Positions 1-7,410 of a stretch of 12,904 nucleotides of DNA are shown piece by piece (positions within the stretch are counted from its first letter, which is position 1; each line of letters opens with the position of its first letter). The DNA lies in contig JAITDK010000084.1 in assembly GCA_031282605.1 (NCBI GenBank), positions 1-12,904 of the forward strand, given 5' to 3'. The position numbers and the translations under genes are program-made. The notes beneath the pieces are model-generated. The model was not told the DNA's origin and searched no databases. It saw nothing but the letters and a program-made list of their open reading frames with translations. The DNA comes from Oscillospiraceae bacterium. GTDB taxonomy: Bacteria; Bacillota; Clostridia; Christensenellales; Aristaeellaceae.

Positions 1-201
1 ACTGTTCATACATGCTTATAACCAATTCGGACGAGCTAAATTTGAGCATCCCTCATCCACCTCTCGCTTCGCTTTGGTCAACTACCTTTAAATCTACGTA
101 AGGGGCACTCCCCGCGCCGTGTCCTTATTTATTCGCGATTAATCGTACTGGCAAGGACGCCCTGTCCCTCGTCATATAGACTCTGTGGGGCAAACGAATA
201 C

Positions 202-209
202 GGGAGGTG
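202..209 (+). promoter_or_regulatory. Ribosome binding site fixing the sigK start
   Basis: GGGAGGTG lies five bases before the ATG at 215. A longer frame opens at a GTG at 185, but that start has no comparable site. The ATG at 215 also reproduces the expected short hydrophobic pro-sequence of pro-sigma-K, so 215 is preferred. Confidence 0.75.
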
Positions 210-214
210 CGTTT

Positions 215-937
215 ATGCTCGGTATGTTGTTCGTGGTAAAGGATTTATTGTTCCTGCTTTCTTATGTGTCCGGGCAGACGTCATTCCCAAAGCCGCTTTC
301 ATCCGTTGAGGAGCGCCAGTGCCTGGAGAGCATGGGTCAGGGCGACGACGCCTCGCGCCAGAAACTGATTGAGCATAACATGCGGCTGGTCGCGCACATA
401 GCGCGCAAGTACTCGATCCCAGGGCAGGAGTATGACGATTTGATCTCTATCGGATCGATAGGGTTAATAAAGGCTGTGTCGACCTTTAAGCTGGATAGCG
501 GGACGCAGTTGGCGACATATGCCGCGCGATGCATCGAGAATGAAATACTAATGGTGTTAAGATCTGCGCAGAAGCGGCGCAACGACGTATCGCTGAACGA
601 GGCGATAGGGCGGGACGCCGAGGGCAATGAGATAATGCTGATAGACGTGTTAGGATCGGATGTGGATACGGTTGTAGACGAGGTAGATCGGCGGATATCG
701 CTGCAGCGCATACAGGCACTGATAAAATCATACCTGCCTAAGCGGGAGCAATATGTGCTGGAACTGCGTTACGGGCTGCTGGATGGCAAGGCGCGCGCGC
801 AATATGAGATAGCGGAGATACTGGGCATCAGCCGTTCTTATGTATCCCGTATAGAAAAGCGCGCTGTGCACCTTCTGGAGCGTGGGATGCAGGGGTTAAG
901 CGCCGACGAGACCGAGGGGGATGCCTTGACAAGGTAG
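215..937 (+). CDS. sigK: RNA polymerase sporulation sigma factor sigma-K (pro-sigma-K)
   Basis: This is a 240-residue sigma-70 family factor. In sporulating Firmicutes, sigma-K directs late mother-cell transcription for coat and cortex assembly. Residues 1-16 form a hydrophobic pro-sequence (MLGMLFVVKDLLFLLS); by analogy with Bacillus subtilis pro-sigma-K, cleavage would fall at Ser16/Tyr17. Region 2 is clear: IEHNMRLVAHIARKY (52-66), DLISIGSIGLIKAV (75-88) and ATYAARCIENEILM (100-113). Region 4.2 is the helix-turn-helix around EIAEILGISRSYVSRIEKRA (198-217), nearly identical to the Bacillus sequence from recall. The gene is uninterrupted, with no skin-type element. The frame could start at GTG 185, but the ribosome binding site and pro-sequence favour ATG 215. 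It appears monocistronic, followed by a hairpin. No convincing sigma-E or sigma-K promoter was identified in the 214 bases available upstream. Confidence 0.95.
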   Translation: MLGMLFVVKDLLFLLSYVSGQTSFPKPLSSVEERQCLESMGQGDDASRQKLIEHNMRLVAHIARKYSIPGQEYDDLISIGSIGLIKAVSTFKLDSGTQLATYAARCIENEILMVLRSAQKRRNDVSLNEAIGRDAEGNEIMLIDVLGSDVDTVVDEVDRRISLQRIQALIKSYLPKREQYVLELRYGLLDGKARAQYEIAEILGISRSYVSRIEKRAVHLLERGMQGLSADETEGDALTR

Positions 938-955
938 GGGGACGAGGAAGAGGCA

Positions 956-990
956 GCCCCGCAGATCCGAACCATCCGGATCGGCGGGGC
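956..990. terminator. Strong hairpin, possible bidirectional terminator
   Basis: The inverted repeat GCCCCGC-A-GATCCG / CGGATC-G-GCGGGGC pairs 13 of 14 bases (one A/G mismatch) around a seven-base loop. It starts 18 bases after the sigK stop. The following bases are only mildly T-rich on either strand, so Rho-independent action is likely but not textbook. A minus-strand candidate ORF ends on the other side at 1015, so the hairpin may serve both directions. Confidence 0.65.
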
Positions 991-1014
991 CGCACACATT
1001 ACTTTGTTAATAAG

Positions 1015-1188
1015 CTAGCCCATTAACCAGCCAGCTAACCAGCGGGCGAACTGAGCGTTCAGCTCATCCAATACAGGCCGCACTGCAGCCAGCTTTTCAT
1101 TTACCCAATATACCGGGGCTTTTCGCCAATGAATATCGATGAAAGCGACTATTGTCAAAAAACGACGAACAATAAGAGAAACTTGCAT
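1015..1188 (-). CDS. Candidate small protein, 57 aa, unknown (or small RNA)
   Basis: An open frame runs from ATG 1188 to TAG 1015, convergent with sigK. The product has a hydrophobic, basic N-terminus (VSLIVRRFLTIVAFIDIHW, residues 3-21) and an amphipathic, Trp-rich C-terminus ending ARWLAGWLMG. I do not recognise it. In favour: a -10 box TATAAT at 1212-1207 with a weak -35 TTAACC 16 bases upstream, and a strong hairpin after the stop. Against: no clear ribosome binding site (only ACGGGTCAT before the ATG) and short length. The predicted start would lie about 12 bases upstream of the ATG, so the transcript could instead be an untranslated RNA of roughly 245 bases ending at the 956-990 hairpin. 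Confidence 0.3.
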   Translation of the reverse strand: MQVSLIVRRFLTIVAFIDIHWRKAPVYWVNEKLAAVRPVLDELNAQFARWLAGWLMG

Positions 1189-1234
1189 TATGACCCGTTT
1201 TTTTGTATTATACAGTTGCTGAGCGTAAGGTTAA
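1183..1234. promoter_or_regulatory. Overlapping divergent sigma-A-like promoter candidates
   Basis: Plus strand: TTGCAT (1183-1188), 17-base gap, TATTAT (1206-1211), pointing at the gene starting at 1368. Minus strand: TTAACC (1234-1229), 16-base gap, TATAAT (1212-1207), pointing at the 57-aa ORF. The two -10 boxes share the near-palindrome TGTATTATACA (1205-1215... on the plus strand). The -10 boxes are good and both -35 boxes are weak. The rest of 1189-1367 shows no supported gene; a 24-codon frame at 1256-1330 is probably chance. Confidence 0.35.
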
Positions 1235-1367
1235 CCTCATCGCTCTCGTAAGGGGATGAGTCCGGCTATTCCGAAGATAGTCATTGACTGCGGGATGTTC
1301 CTGATCAGCCGCAGGTGCAAAGCGGGTTGATTTTCAGGAAAAGCCAGAAAGTGTAGGCGATTCGGGG

Positions 1368-2324
1368 ATGCGGCGAAAAGGCATGATCCGGTTTTTCTCA
1401 AGACCGTTCCGGTTCGCGATCTGTTTCTCAGCGGCGGTCGCGCTTTTGTTCACGTACGCCATGCTGGAAACGTTCGTACTACCGCGGGAGATGGACGTGG
1501 CGCGCCCGCCCAAGGTTAGCGGCGCTCGGCGCGAAGCGGACGCCCGTACGGAAGACGGATCGCCGCAAGCGGCGCCCGCGCCGACCCTGTCCGCAACGAC
1601 AGTTCCTACGATATCGGAACTGTCCTATTCGGACGATAACATCTCCATAACGATCGAAACTGTCAGGCTATACGGCACCACCGTCCATATCGCCGACGTG
1701 CGCGCCTCGTCTCCGGAATATATAAAAACGGCGTTCGCGCAAGGGAAATACGGGCGGAACATCAAGGAAACCACCTCGGGCATAGCCATGGAAAACAACG
1801 CCATACTCGCGGTGAACGGCGACTATTATGGATTCACCGCAGACGGGTACGTCCTTCGCAACGGAACGCTGTACCGTACGAGCAGCGGAGCGGACGCGCT
1901 GGTAATGGACGACGACGGCGATTTCCATATCGTACGGGAAGAAGATATCGCCGACACCTCTAGTCTATGGCAAGTTTGGTCGTTCGGTCCCGCGTTGATC
2001 AACGACGGCGCGATCCTGGTGGACGCGAACAGCGAGGTCTCCGGCAGGCACTCCGTAAGTAACCCGCGCACGGCAATCGGGCAGATCGAGCCGCTGCACT
2101 ACATCTTCCTCGTTTCCGAGGGGCGCACAGGCGATGAGGACGGCTTGACACTGCTCAAGCTCGCGCAGATTCTCGCCAGCCGAGGCTGCATTGTCGCGTA
2201 TAACTTTGACGGCGGCGGTTCGTCCGCCATGTGGTTCAACGGCACGCTGGTCAACGCGCCAACTACTGACGGAAAACGTATCCAAGAGCGGGAAGTGAGC
2301 GATATTGTCTATATCGGATATTGA
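1368..2324 (+). CDS. Membrane-anchored phosphodiester glycosidase family protein (NAGPA/DUF2233-like)
   Basis: This is a 318-residue protein. Residues 15-37 form an uncleaved signal anchor, followed by a low-complexity Ala/Pro/Arg-rich linker to about residue 80, so the catalytic domain should face outside. Family hallmarks are NGDYYG (150-155), NPRTAIG (232-238), NFDGGGSSAMWFNG (279-292) and REVSDIVYIG (308-317), matching the NAGPA-type phosphodiester glycosidase domain often annotated as an exopolysaccharide biosynthesis protein. Relatives include the mammalian uncovering enzyme that removes GlcNAc from phosphodiesters; bacterial substrates are mostly unknown and may be cell-wall or exopolymer phosphodiesters. 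The start is uncertain: ATG 1368 and ATG 1383 are both possible and neither has a strong binding site. It overlaps the next gene by 20 bases, which suggests coupled expression. The sporulation link is only by position. Confidence 0.85.
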   Translation: MRRKGMIRFFSRPFRFAICFSAAVALLFTYAMLETFVLPREMDVARPPKVSGARREADARTEDGSPQAAPAPTLSATTVPTISELSYSDDNISITIETVRLYGTTVHIADVRASSPEYIKTAFAQGKYGRNIKETTSGIAMENNAILAVNGDYYGFTADGYVLRNGTLYRTSSGADALVMDDDGDFHIVREEDIADTSSLWQVWSFGPALINDGAILVDANSEVSGRHSVSNPRTAIGQIEPLHYIFLVSEGRTGDEDGLTLLKLAQILASRGCIVAYNFDGGGSSAMWFNGTLVNAPTTDGKRIQEREVSDIVYIGY

Positions 2325-2694
2325 CAAGAGGACTAAAACGACTCTGGCATACCTGGCCGTCAGCGCGCTGTGCGTTGTGATTTCAAACGTATACGCGCTG
2401 TTCGGGCATGGCATCCGTTCGGACGCGATGGACTTCATGTTCCTGTATCCCTTAGTCGGCGGCGCGCTCGTTTTCACCGCGCTGCGGATTTCGCGGCTTG
2501 CCTACCCGTGCAGGTTTGCGCTGAACGCGTACAACGCGGGCGTCGCACTGCTGGCCTTGTCGGCGCTTTTGAAGGGAATCATGGATATCGCAGGCGCAAA
2601 CACAGGATTTGTCAAAGGATTCTTCGTTGCAGGCTGCTGTTTCCTGCTTGTGGGAATCGCGGCGTATGCGGGCGCGCGTGGGAGGAAGGTTTGA
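2305..2694 (+). CDS. Four-helix integral membrane protein, unknown function
   Basis: The 129-residue frame opens at a TTG inside the end of the preceding gene, with GGAAGTG about seven bases before it as a weak binding site. No good downstream ATG would keep the first helix. Four hydrophobic segments are visible at about 13-34, 42-62, 73-92 and 104-125, with short polar loops and a basic tail (ARGRKV). No family is recognised from sequence alone. The overlap with the phosphodiester-glycosidase-like gene implies the same transcript and perhaps a partner role at the membrane, which is inference. A start at TTG makes the exact N-terminus tentative. Confidence 0.65.
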   Translation: MSISDIDKRTKTTLAYLAVSALCVVISNVYALFGHGIRSDAMDFMFLYPLVGGALVFTALRISRLAYPCRFALNAYNAGVALLALSALLKGIMDIAGANTGFVKGFFVAGCCFLLVGIAAYAGARGRKV

Positions 2695-2743
2695 AACTGC
2701 TGACGCGAAAGGCAGGAGAGGATCCCTTTGTGACCCTGCGGAT

Positions 2744-2760
2744 GCGCGCCCGCCGCGCGC
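2744..2760. terminator. Small hairpin between convergent genes
   Basis: GCGCGC-CCGCC-GCGCGC lies in the 103-base gap between two convergent stop codons (2694 and 2798). It has no adjacent T-run (the nearest is CTTTT further right), so it is a weak terminator candidate only. Confidence 0.3.
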
Positions 2761-2797
2761 TGGCCGTCCGCCGATTGGTACGGGGCACTTTTCCGCG

Positions 2798-4045
2798 TCA
2801 CCGTTCCAGCCATTGGAGGAGTTCGGCCTGGTATGGGGTTTGCTGTCTAAACCTCGGCGCGCGCTTTACGTATTCCAACGCGAACGCGACGGTTTCCGCT
2901 ATGCCGATTTTCAACGCAGCCTCGTCGAGGTCGAAATATTCGCTGTGAAGATCGGCACCGGAGCCATATTCGTCGTTTTTTACGCCGAGGAACAGAAACG
3001 CGGACGGATACTGCGCGGCGAGGATAGAAAAGCTCTCGCTGCCCATCAGCGGTTCGCCCTCCGCGAGAACGTCTGCGCCGAGGTGGCTGACGATTCCTTC
3101 GCGCGCGAAAGCGATCGCGTCGTCGTTATTGACCGTAGGAATGCCCGGCTTCAACCCGGCGATATCGTACGAGCAGCGGTACGCCGCCGTCACGCCGTCG
3201 AGGATGGACCTGAATTCCTCAGCGAAACGCACGCCTATTTCCTTTTTATAAAAGCGCGCGGAACCGCCGAACGCCAGCTCGGACGGAATGATGTTGCCCT
3301 TATCGCCACCCTTTAGGTATCCGATGGAGAACGTCAGTCCGTCAAACGGGGATACACACCGCAGTCGGATGGAGGACAGCGCGCTGTAGAGCGCGTTAAA
3401 GCAATCGACCGGGCTGTTCGCAAGGTCGGGACGAGAACCGTGTCCGCCTCTTCCGCGCAGCGTTACCTGGAAACCCGCGGCGCCCGCCATTACGGGACCG
3501 GAACGTGCGATCATCTTTCCCACGGGCAGGTCGGCGCGTACGTGGAGTCCGTGCGCTGCGCTGACTTTAATGTCATGCTCCCGTATGTGCCGGATGAGGT
3601 ACCGCAGGTTGCCATTGCCTTCCTCGCCGCGTTCGAACAGCAGGAGCACCCTCCCTTTAGAAAGGTCGGTCTCGCGCTCCTTCAGGATCTTTGCGGCGGC
3701 GAGCAGGATCGCGGTGTGCGCGTCATGCCCGCAGGCGTGCTGCACGCCGTCGGTTTCGGAGATAACCTCGCGTTCACGCTTCAGGTTACGCGGGTTTTCC
3801 CTGATTGGCAGCGCGTCTATGTCGGCGCGCAGCAGCAGCGTGTTGTCCTCGGGCCCTGTTCCGATGAAACCGAGGATCCCCCCGTTTTCAACCTCGTAAT
3901 GATCGACGCCGTATTCCGTCAGTCGTTCATCAATATATTTCAGTGTTTTATATTCCAGCCCGGACAACTCCGGATGACGATGCAGATGCCGCCGATGTTC
4001 GACGGCGAGCGCCTCGCAGCGACCGGATTCTTTCATGATATCCAT
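2798..4045 (-). CDS. M20D family metal-dependent amidohydrolase (N-acyl amino acid / hippurate hydrolase-like)
   Basis: This 415-residue peptidase of family M20D is expected in the cytoplasm, where it would hydrolyse N-acyl amino acids. Landmarks are RRHLHRHPELSG (18-29), LRADIDALP (72-80), ACGHDAHT (104-111, with Cys105 and His107 as expected metal ligands), GEEGN (140-144, general base and ligand Glu), HGLH (165-168), GGHGSRP (200-206, dimerisation lid), GSESFS (335-340) and LHSEYFDLDE (366-375). The segment usually written QPAEE reads ERGEE here. The start is set by AAAGGAGT nine bases upstream. It is the last gene of the sulfur operon. Known M20D enzymes in B. subtilis deacetylate N-acetyl-S-substituted cysteines, so a similar role next to a C-S lyase is plausible but inferred. 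A general aminoacylase or hippuricase is the alternative. Confidence 0.88.
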   Translation of the reverse strand: MDIMKESGRCEALAVEHRRHLHRHPELSGLEYKTLKYIDERLTEYGVDHYEVENGGILGFIGTGPEDNTLLLRADIDALPIRENPRNLKREREVISETDGVQHACGHDAHTAILLAAAKILKERETDLSKGRVLLLFERGEEGNGNLRYLIRHIREHDIKVSAAHGLHVRADLPVGKMIARSGPVMAGAAGFQVTLRGRGGHGSRPDLANSPVDCFNALYSALSSIRLRCVSPFDGLTFSIGYLKGGDKGNIIPSELAFGGSARFYKKEIGVRFAEEFRSILDGVTAAYRCSYDIAGLKPGIPTVNNDDAIAFAREGIVSHLGADVLAEGEPLMGSESFSILAAQYPSAFLFLGVKNDEYGSGADLHSEYFDLDEAALKIGIAETVAFALEYVKRAPRFRQQTPYQAELLQWLER

Positions 4046-4064
4046 AGCGCGCGCACTCCTTTCG

Positions 4065-4100
4065 CGCCCCGCCGCGCGGCTTTCGCCGGTCGGCGGGGCG
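4065..4100 (-). terminator. Perfect 10-bp inverted repeat between ssuA-like gene and amidohydrolase gene
   Basis: CGCCCCGCCG (4065-4074) and CGGCGGGGCG (4091-4100) pair perfectly around a 16-base loop. In the direction of transcription the hairpin follows the binding-protein stop by nine bases and precedes the ribosome binding site of the amidohydrolase (about 4055-4062). There is no T-run. It may be an internal partial terminator or an mRNA-stabilising hairpin that sets the binding-protein level above the last gene. Confidence 0.5.
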
Positions 4101-4109
4101 AATGGCGAA

Positions 4110-5195
4110 TCAGTCAGACAGTTCTCCTAAGTAGAACGGATTGTAATCGTTGGTGTAGAGATCCTTTACGTCAACCGCGCCCAGCGTCTCAAAACCAGGG
4201 AATGCGTATTTTTCCGCCGTATCGACCCAAAATTTCAAGCGATCTTCCTCGACCCACAGGGATTTCGTGTAGGGGCAGCCGGCGATCACGCCCAGATCGA
4301 CTCCGAGAAATTCAGCAGACAATTTAACCGCCTCGTCGTAATTGGCGTTCGCCCAGACCTGCGAGCGGTTCGCCGCGAGCACATATGCCTTCACAACGGC
4401 GGGGTGCTCCGCGATGAATTCCTCTGTAAACGCGCGTACTCCAACCGCGGAGAGCGCGCCGTTGCCGGCGGCTTGAGCGATATCGTAGCTCTGCGCGATG
4501 ATACGCAGACCGCCCTCGGCGTCCGCGATGACATTTTTCGGGCCGTGCAGGATGGCGGCGTCTACGTCGCCTTGGCGCAGCACCTGTTCGACAAGCGTCT
4601 CATTGGACAGGACCGTGTATTCGACGTCCGTCCCGTCAAGCCCATTCTGACCAAGCAGGACATACGTCCATAGCTGGGCACAGCTGCCGAGCCCTGTCAG
4701 CGCGAGGGTTTTGCCCTTGAGATCAGCCGCGGATTGAATCGGGCTGTCCTCGCGTACAAACCATGTCATATGCGTCTGGCTGAAGTCCGGTCCGTCCTCC
4801 GTTGCCGCGTTGACGATTTTCAGGTTAACGCCCGCCTGCCGGGCGAGAACGATGTTCGTCGTATGTCCGGAACCGAAGACGTCAACGAGGCCCGATTGAA
4901 CCGCCTGCGCGAGCGAGACGTTCTGCGGCAGGACGTCCAGCCACTCGATGTCAAGACCGACCTCGTCGTAAAACCCTTTTTCGTACGCGAAAATCGCGTC
5001 ATTGAATTGCGTCGGCCTCACGAGCTTAAGCGTAAAACGTTCCGTGAGCTTCCCATCCACGAATGCGATGCCGTCTGGACCGTATTCGGGCTCCGACGCG
5101 GGTAGGGTTTCGGCGTTGCCGCCCGCCGCGAGCAGCGTGAGCGTCAGCGTCAGCGCGAGGATGAATGCGAGCATGGCCTTTTGCATAGTTTTCAT
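4110..5195 (-). CDS. ssuA: SsuA/NitT-TauT family ABC transporter substrate-binding protein
   Basis: This 361-residue extracytoplasmic binding protein belongs to the NMT1/THI5-like group used by sulfonate, taurine, nitrate and thiamine-precursor importers. Residues 1-28 form a signal peptide (MKTMQKAMLAFILALTLTLT..., probable cleavage GNA|ET). There is no lipobox cysteine. Typical motifs are FAYEKGFYDEVGLDIEWL (69-86), a binding-site turn around LVDVFGSGHTTNIVLAR (103-119), DLKGKTLALTG (158-168) and VLRQGDVDAAILHGP (205-219). The binding site AGAGGAA lies six to eight bases before the ATG. It is encoded with its permease (39-base gap) and, farther upstream in the same operon, its ATPase. Sulfur genes around it suggest an organosulfur ligand, but the ligand cannot be read from the sequence. 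The gene symbol denotes family, not proven substrate. Confidence 0.88.
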   Translation of the reverse strand: MKTMQKAMLAFILALTLTLTLLAAGGNAETLPASEPEYGPDGIAFVDGKLTERFTLKLVRPTQFNDAIFAYEKGFYDEVGLDIEWLDVLPQNVSLAQAVQSGLVDVFGSGHTTNIVLARQAGVNLKIVNAATEDGPDFSQTHMTWFVREDSPIQSAADLKGKTLALTGLGSCAQLWTYVLLGQNGLDGTDVEYTVLSNETLVEQVLRQGDVDAAILHGPKNVIADAEGGLRIIAQSYDIAQAAGNGALSAVGVRAFTEEFIAEHPAVVKAYVLAANRSQVWANANYDEAVKLSAEFLGVDLGVIAGCPYTKSLWVEEDRLKFWVDTAEKYAFPGFETLGAVDVKDLYTNDYNPFYLGELSD

Positions 5196-5234
5196 GGTTG
5201 TTCCTCTTTCTCAATTTTGTTTGGCATATTACCA

Positions 5235-6104
5235 TCACGTCTTCGGCTTCCAACGCGTCACCCTTTTTTCGAGCTGAACGAGCAGGTAGTTGGTGAGGAT
5301 GCCGAGAAGCGACATGGTCAGGATCGCCGCGTACATATTGGGAACCTGGTACAGCGATTGCGAGTAGTGAATGAGATAACCCAGGCCGGAGCTCGCACCC
5401 ATCATCTCAGCCGCCGTAAGAACGAGCAGCGAACTTGTCGCCGCGAGGCGCAAGCCGGTTACGACGGACGGGAATGCGGAAGGAAAGATCACCCGTGTGT
5501 AGACGATCAGCCGCGTCGCGCCCATGGCTCTCGCCGCCTTTATTAGTATGGGATCGACGCCCTTCACGCCGTTGATCGTGTTCAAAAGCAGCGGCGCCCA
5601 CACGCCCCAGCAGACAATGGCGTACTTCGCGGATTCCTTAATCCCGAAGAGCAGCAGGAAAACAGGCAGCAGCGCAATGATGGATGTCTGTCGCAGCGTT
5701 TGAATCAGCGGGTCGAGATAATACTCCAGCCGCTTGAACGAGGCGATCAGGATTCCCAAGGGAATGGATATAGCGAAGCCGAGGGAAAGTCCGATCGCAC
5801 TCCGCTGCAGGCTGACGCCGATGTGCTTGATCAGAACGCCCGATCTCAGCAGATTCGCGAACGTGGCGACGACAGTCGTGAACGGCGTGAGAAAGTTTTT
5901 GTTGACAAACCCGGCGCGGGGAAGAAGCTCCCACAGCGCAAAGAACACGGCAATTCCGAGCAGCCTCCGCAGGGATAATATCTTCTGCGGCAGATGCGCC
6001 CAAAAACCTCCGAGCCTCGCTCGCGCGCCACTCAGCCGCCCGTTTCCGGCGCGAACCGCGACCGAGGCGTATGCCGCCCCGTTTTCATTGTTGTTTGCGT
6101 TCAT
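5235..6104 (-). CDS. ssuC: SsuC/TauC-like ABC transporter permease
   Basis: This 289-residue inner-membrane permease belongs to the binding-protein-dependent transport family. A polar N-terminal tail (1-45) precedes a first helix at about 48-66, with further helices near 100-122, 142-178, 215-235 and 255-278. The cytoplasmic EAA loop that contacts the ATPase is visible at 186-210 (LIKAARAMGATRLIVYTRVI is its core). AAGGAG lies nine bases before the ATG at 6104, giving a clear start. It lies between the C-S lyase and the binding protein and presumably forms a homodimer with the ATPase encoded at 8930-9775. The wide separation of permease and ATPase genes by cysK and lyase genes is unusual but stays within one transcription unit. 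Confidence 0.9.
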   Translation of the reverse strand: MNANNNENGAAYASVAVRAGNGRLSGARARLGGFWAHLPQKILSLRRLLGIAVFFALWELLPRAGFVNKNFLTPFTTVVATFANLLRSGVLIKHIGVSLQRSAIGLSLGFAISIPLGILIASFKRLEYYLDPLIQTLRQTSIIALLPVFLLLFGIKESAKYAIVCWGVWAPLLLNTINGVKGVDPILIKAARAMGATRLIVYTRVIFPSAFPSVVTGLRLAATSSLLVLTAAEMMGASSGLGYLIHYSQSLYQVPNMYAAILTMSLLGILTNYLLVQLEKRVTRWKPKT

Positions 6105-6220
6105 TCCTGACTCTCCTTGTCAAATTGAGGAGCGGCTGCGGCGACATCGGTTCCGCGCGCCGCGGGCGAAACGGAATCTCAAAAGCCTGCGCACGGCGTC
6201 GTCTTCGTTCTTTTTCGTTA

Positions 6221-7387
6221 TCACGGCGCCGCCCCCGTCCGTCGCAGTCCGCCGCCCGAATTAATAGCGTTTTCAATCCGGTCGAGCGCCTCGGCAAGCC
6301 GGAAGCGCGGGCAACCGAAATTCAGCCGGACGTGTTCCTCCGCGCCTCCGAAGCTTACGCCGTCGGTCAGTTCAACCTTTGCGTGCTCGCGTAGAAACTG
6401 CTTCGCGCCGCCGTCGATATAGCGGCCAAAGTCAATCCATTGCAGGTACGTCGCGTCCGTGTGTGGGAAATCCGCGTCCGGGAAGCGGCGGCGCAGTTCG
6501 CTTTCAAGATAGTCCCTGTTCGCCGCCAGATAGTCGTTCAGCTCGCGCTTCCATTCGTCGCTCTTGGCGGAGAACGCCGCTTCCGCCGCAACATATTCCA
6601 GCGTGCCGGGATGACCCATCGTCAAAGCGATACGTCGGACGCGCTCGCGCAGCTCTGGGTTCGGCACGACCGCGAACGCGTGCGGAAGACCCGCGATGTT
6701 GCAGATTTTGCCCGCCGCGTACAACGCGATGGAGTTGTCGGGGTCGACGTCGAAATATGGGATATGCCGCTTGCCATAGATAAGCTCGCAGTGAATTTCG
6801 TCCGACAACACAATCAGCCGCTCTTCATTCGCGAAACGGCTTAACTCCTCAAGCTCTGAACGCTCGAACACCTTTCCGACCGGGTTCAGCGGGTTTGTGA
6901 GGTAGAAGACGCCCGTTCCCGCTGCGCGTCGTTTCAGGTCATCGTAATCCAGTCGGTAGCGAAGCAAACCATCCGGCGCGCGTTCCGTGATCAGGGGGGA
7001 ACGGATCACCTTTTTCCCCGCGTACTCCGGCGCGCGTAACAACCCAACGTAATTCGGAGTGTTCGTCAGCACGGCGGCATGCGGAGTCAAGTTGGCCAGC
7101 GCGGCGAGGGCAGGGACGATCCCCGTCAGCGGCAGCAACCAGTCTCGAGGGACGTCGAGTCCGTAAACGCGCTTGAACCAACCGGAGGCCGTGTCCAAGA
7201 ACTGATCTCCTGCGCGCTCATATCCGAACACCCTGTTTTTCAGCCGTGTGTTCAGCGCGTCGCAAACGGCGGGCGTAGCCTCAAAATCCATGACGGCCAC
7301 GAACATCGGAATGACGTCCTCCGGGAATGAGCCCCATTTGTGGGACAAAGGATCCCAAAGCTCAATGGTCTTATCAAAATCATACAT
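6221..7387 (-). CDS. MalY/PatB family PLP-dependent C-S lyase (cystathionine beta-lyase-like)
   Basis: This 388-residue fold-type I PLP enzyme would cleave the C-S bond of cystathionine or S-substituted cysteines, giving pyruvate, ammonia and a thiol or sulfide. Visible family features are MYDFDKTIELWDPLSHKWG at the start, MDFEATP (near 33-39), TGIVPALAAL (88-97), TNTPNYVG (108-115), SDEIHCELIYG (195-205) with the PLP-binding Asp, AAGKICNIAGL (224-234) with Lys227 as Schiff-base lysine, and RLNFGCPR (354-361) with the carboxylate-binding Arg. Departures from the usual signature: NPLNPVG instead of NPHNPVG, and Gly-Lys-Ile-Cys instead of the usual Ser-Lys-Thr-Phe. An in-frame ATG at 7414 exists, but AAGGAGGG (7405-7398) falls after it and points to 7387. 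An aminotransferase role is the alternative. Confidence 0.85.
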   Translation of the reverse strand: MYDFDKTIELWDPLSHKWGSFPEDVIPMFVAVMDFEATPAVCDALNTRLKNRVFGYERAGDQFLDTASGWFKRVYGLDVPRDWLLPLTGIVPALAALANLTPHAAVLTNTPNYVGLLRAPEYAGKKVIRSPLITERAPDGLLRYRLDYDDLKRRAAGTGVFYLTNPLNPVGKVFERSELEELSRFANEERLIVLSDEIHCELIYGKRHIPYFDVDPDNSIALYAAGKICNIAGLPHAFAVVPNPELRERVRRIALTMGHPGTLEYVAAEAAFSAKSDEWKRELNDYLAANRDYLESELRRRFPDADFPHTDATYLQWIDFGRYIDGGAKQFLREHAKVELTDGVSFGGAEEHVRLNFGCPRFRLAEALDRIENAINSGGGLRRTGAAP

Positions 7388-7397
7388 GGGTTTTGCA

Positions 7398-7405
7398 CCC
7401 TCCTT
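7398..7405 (-). promoter_or_regulatory. Ribosome binding site deciding the C-S lyase start
   Basis: AAGGAGGG on the minus strand lies ten bases before the ATG at 7387. The upstream in-frame ATG at 7414 has no such site, and the residues it would add are not family-like. Confidence 0.65.
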
Positions 7406-7410
7406 GACGT

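Noticed and set aside
8..15. CATACAT-like sequence resembling a sigma-E -10 box upstream of sigK
   Set aside because: The matching -35 region falls outside the window and the distance to sigK is long; it cannot be supported.
185..214. GTG start extending sigK by ten residues
   Set aside because: The ribosome binding site at 202-209 lies inside this extension, and the pro-sigma-K N-terminus matches the ATG at 215.
1256..1330. 24-codon plus-strand ORF upstream of the phosphodiester glycosidase-like gene
   Set aside because: The purine-rich stretch abuts the ATG with no usable spacing, and such a short frame is expected by chance.
2609..4327. Long plus-strand frames opposite the amidohydrolase gene
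   Set aside because: They are Arg-rich antisense shadows of a well-supported M20D gene in GC-rich DNA.
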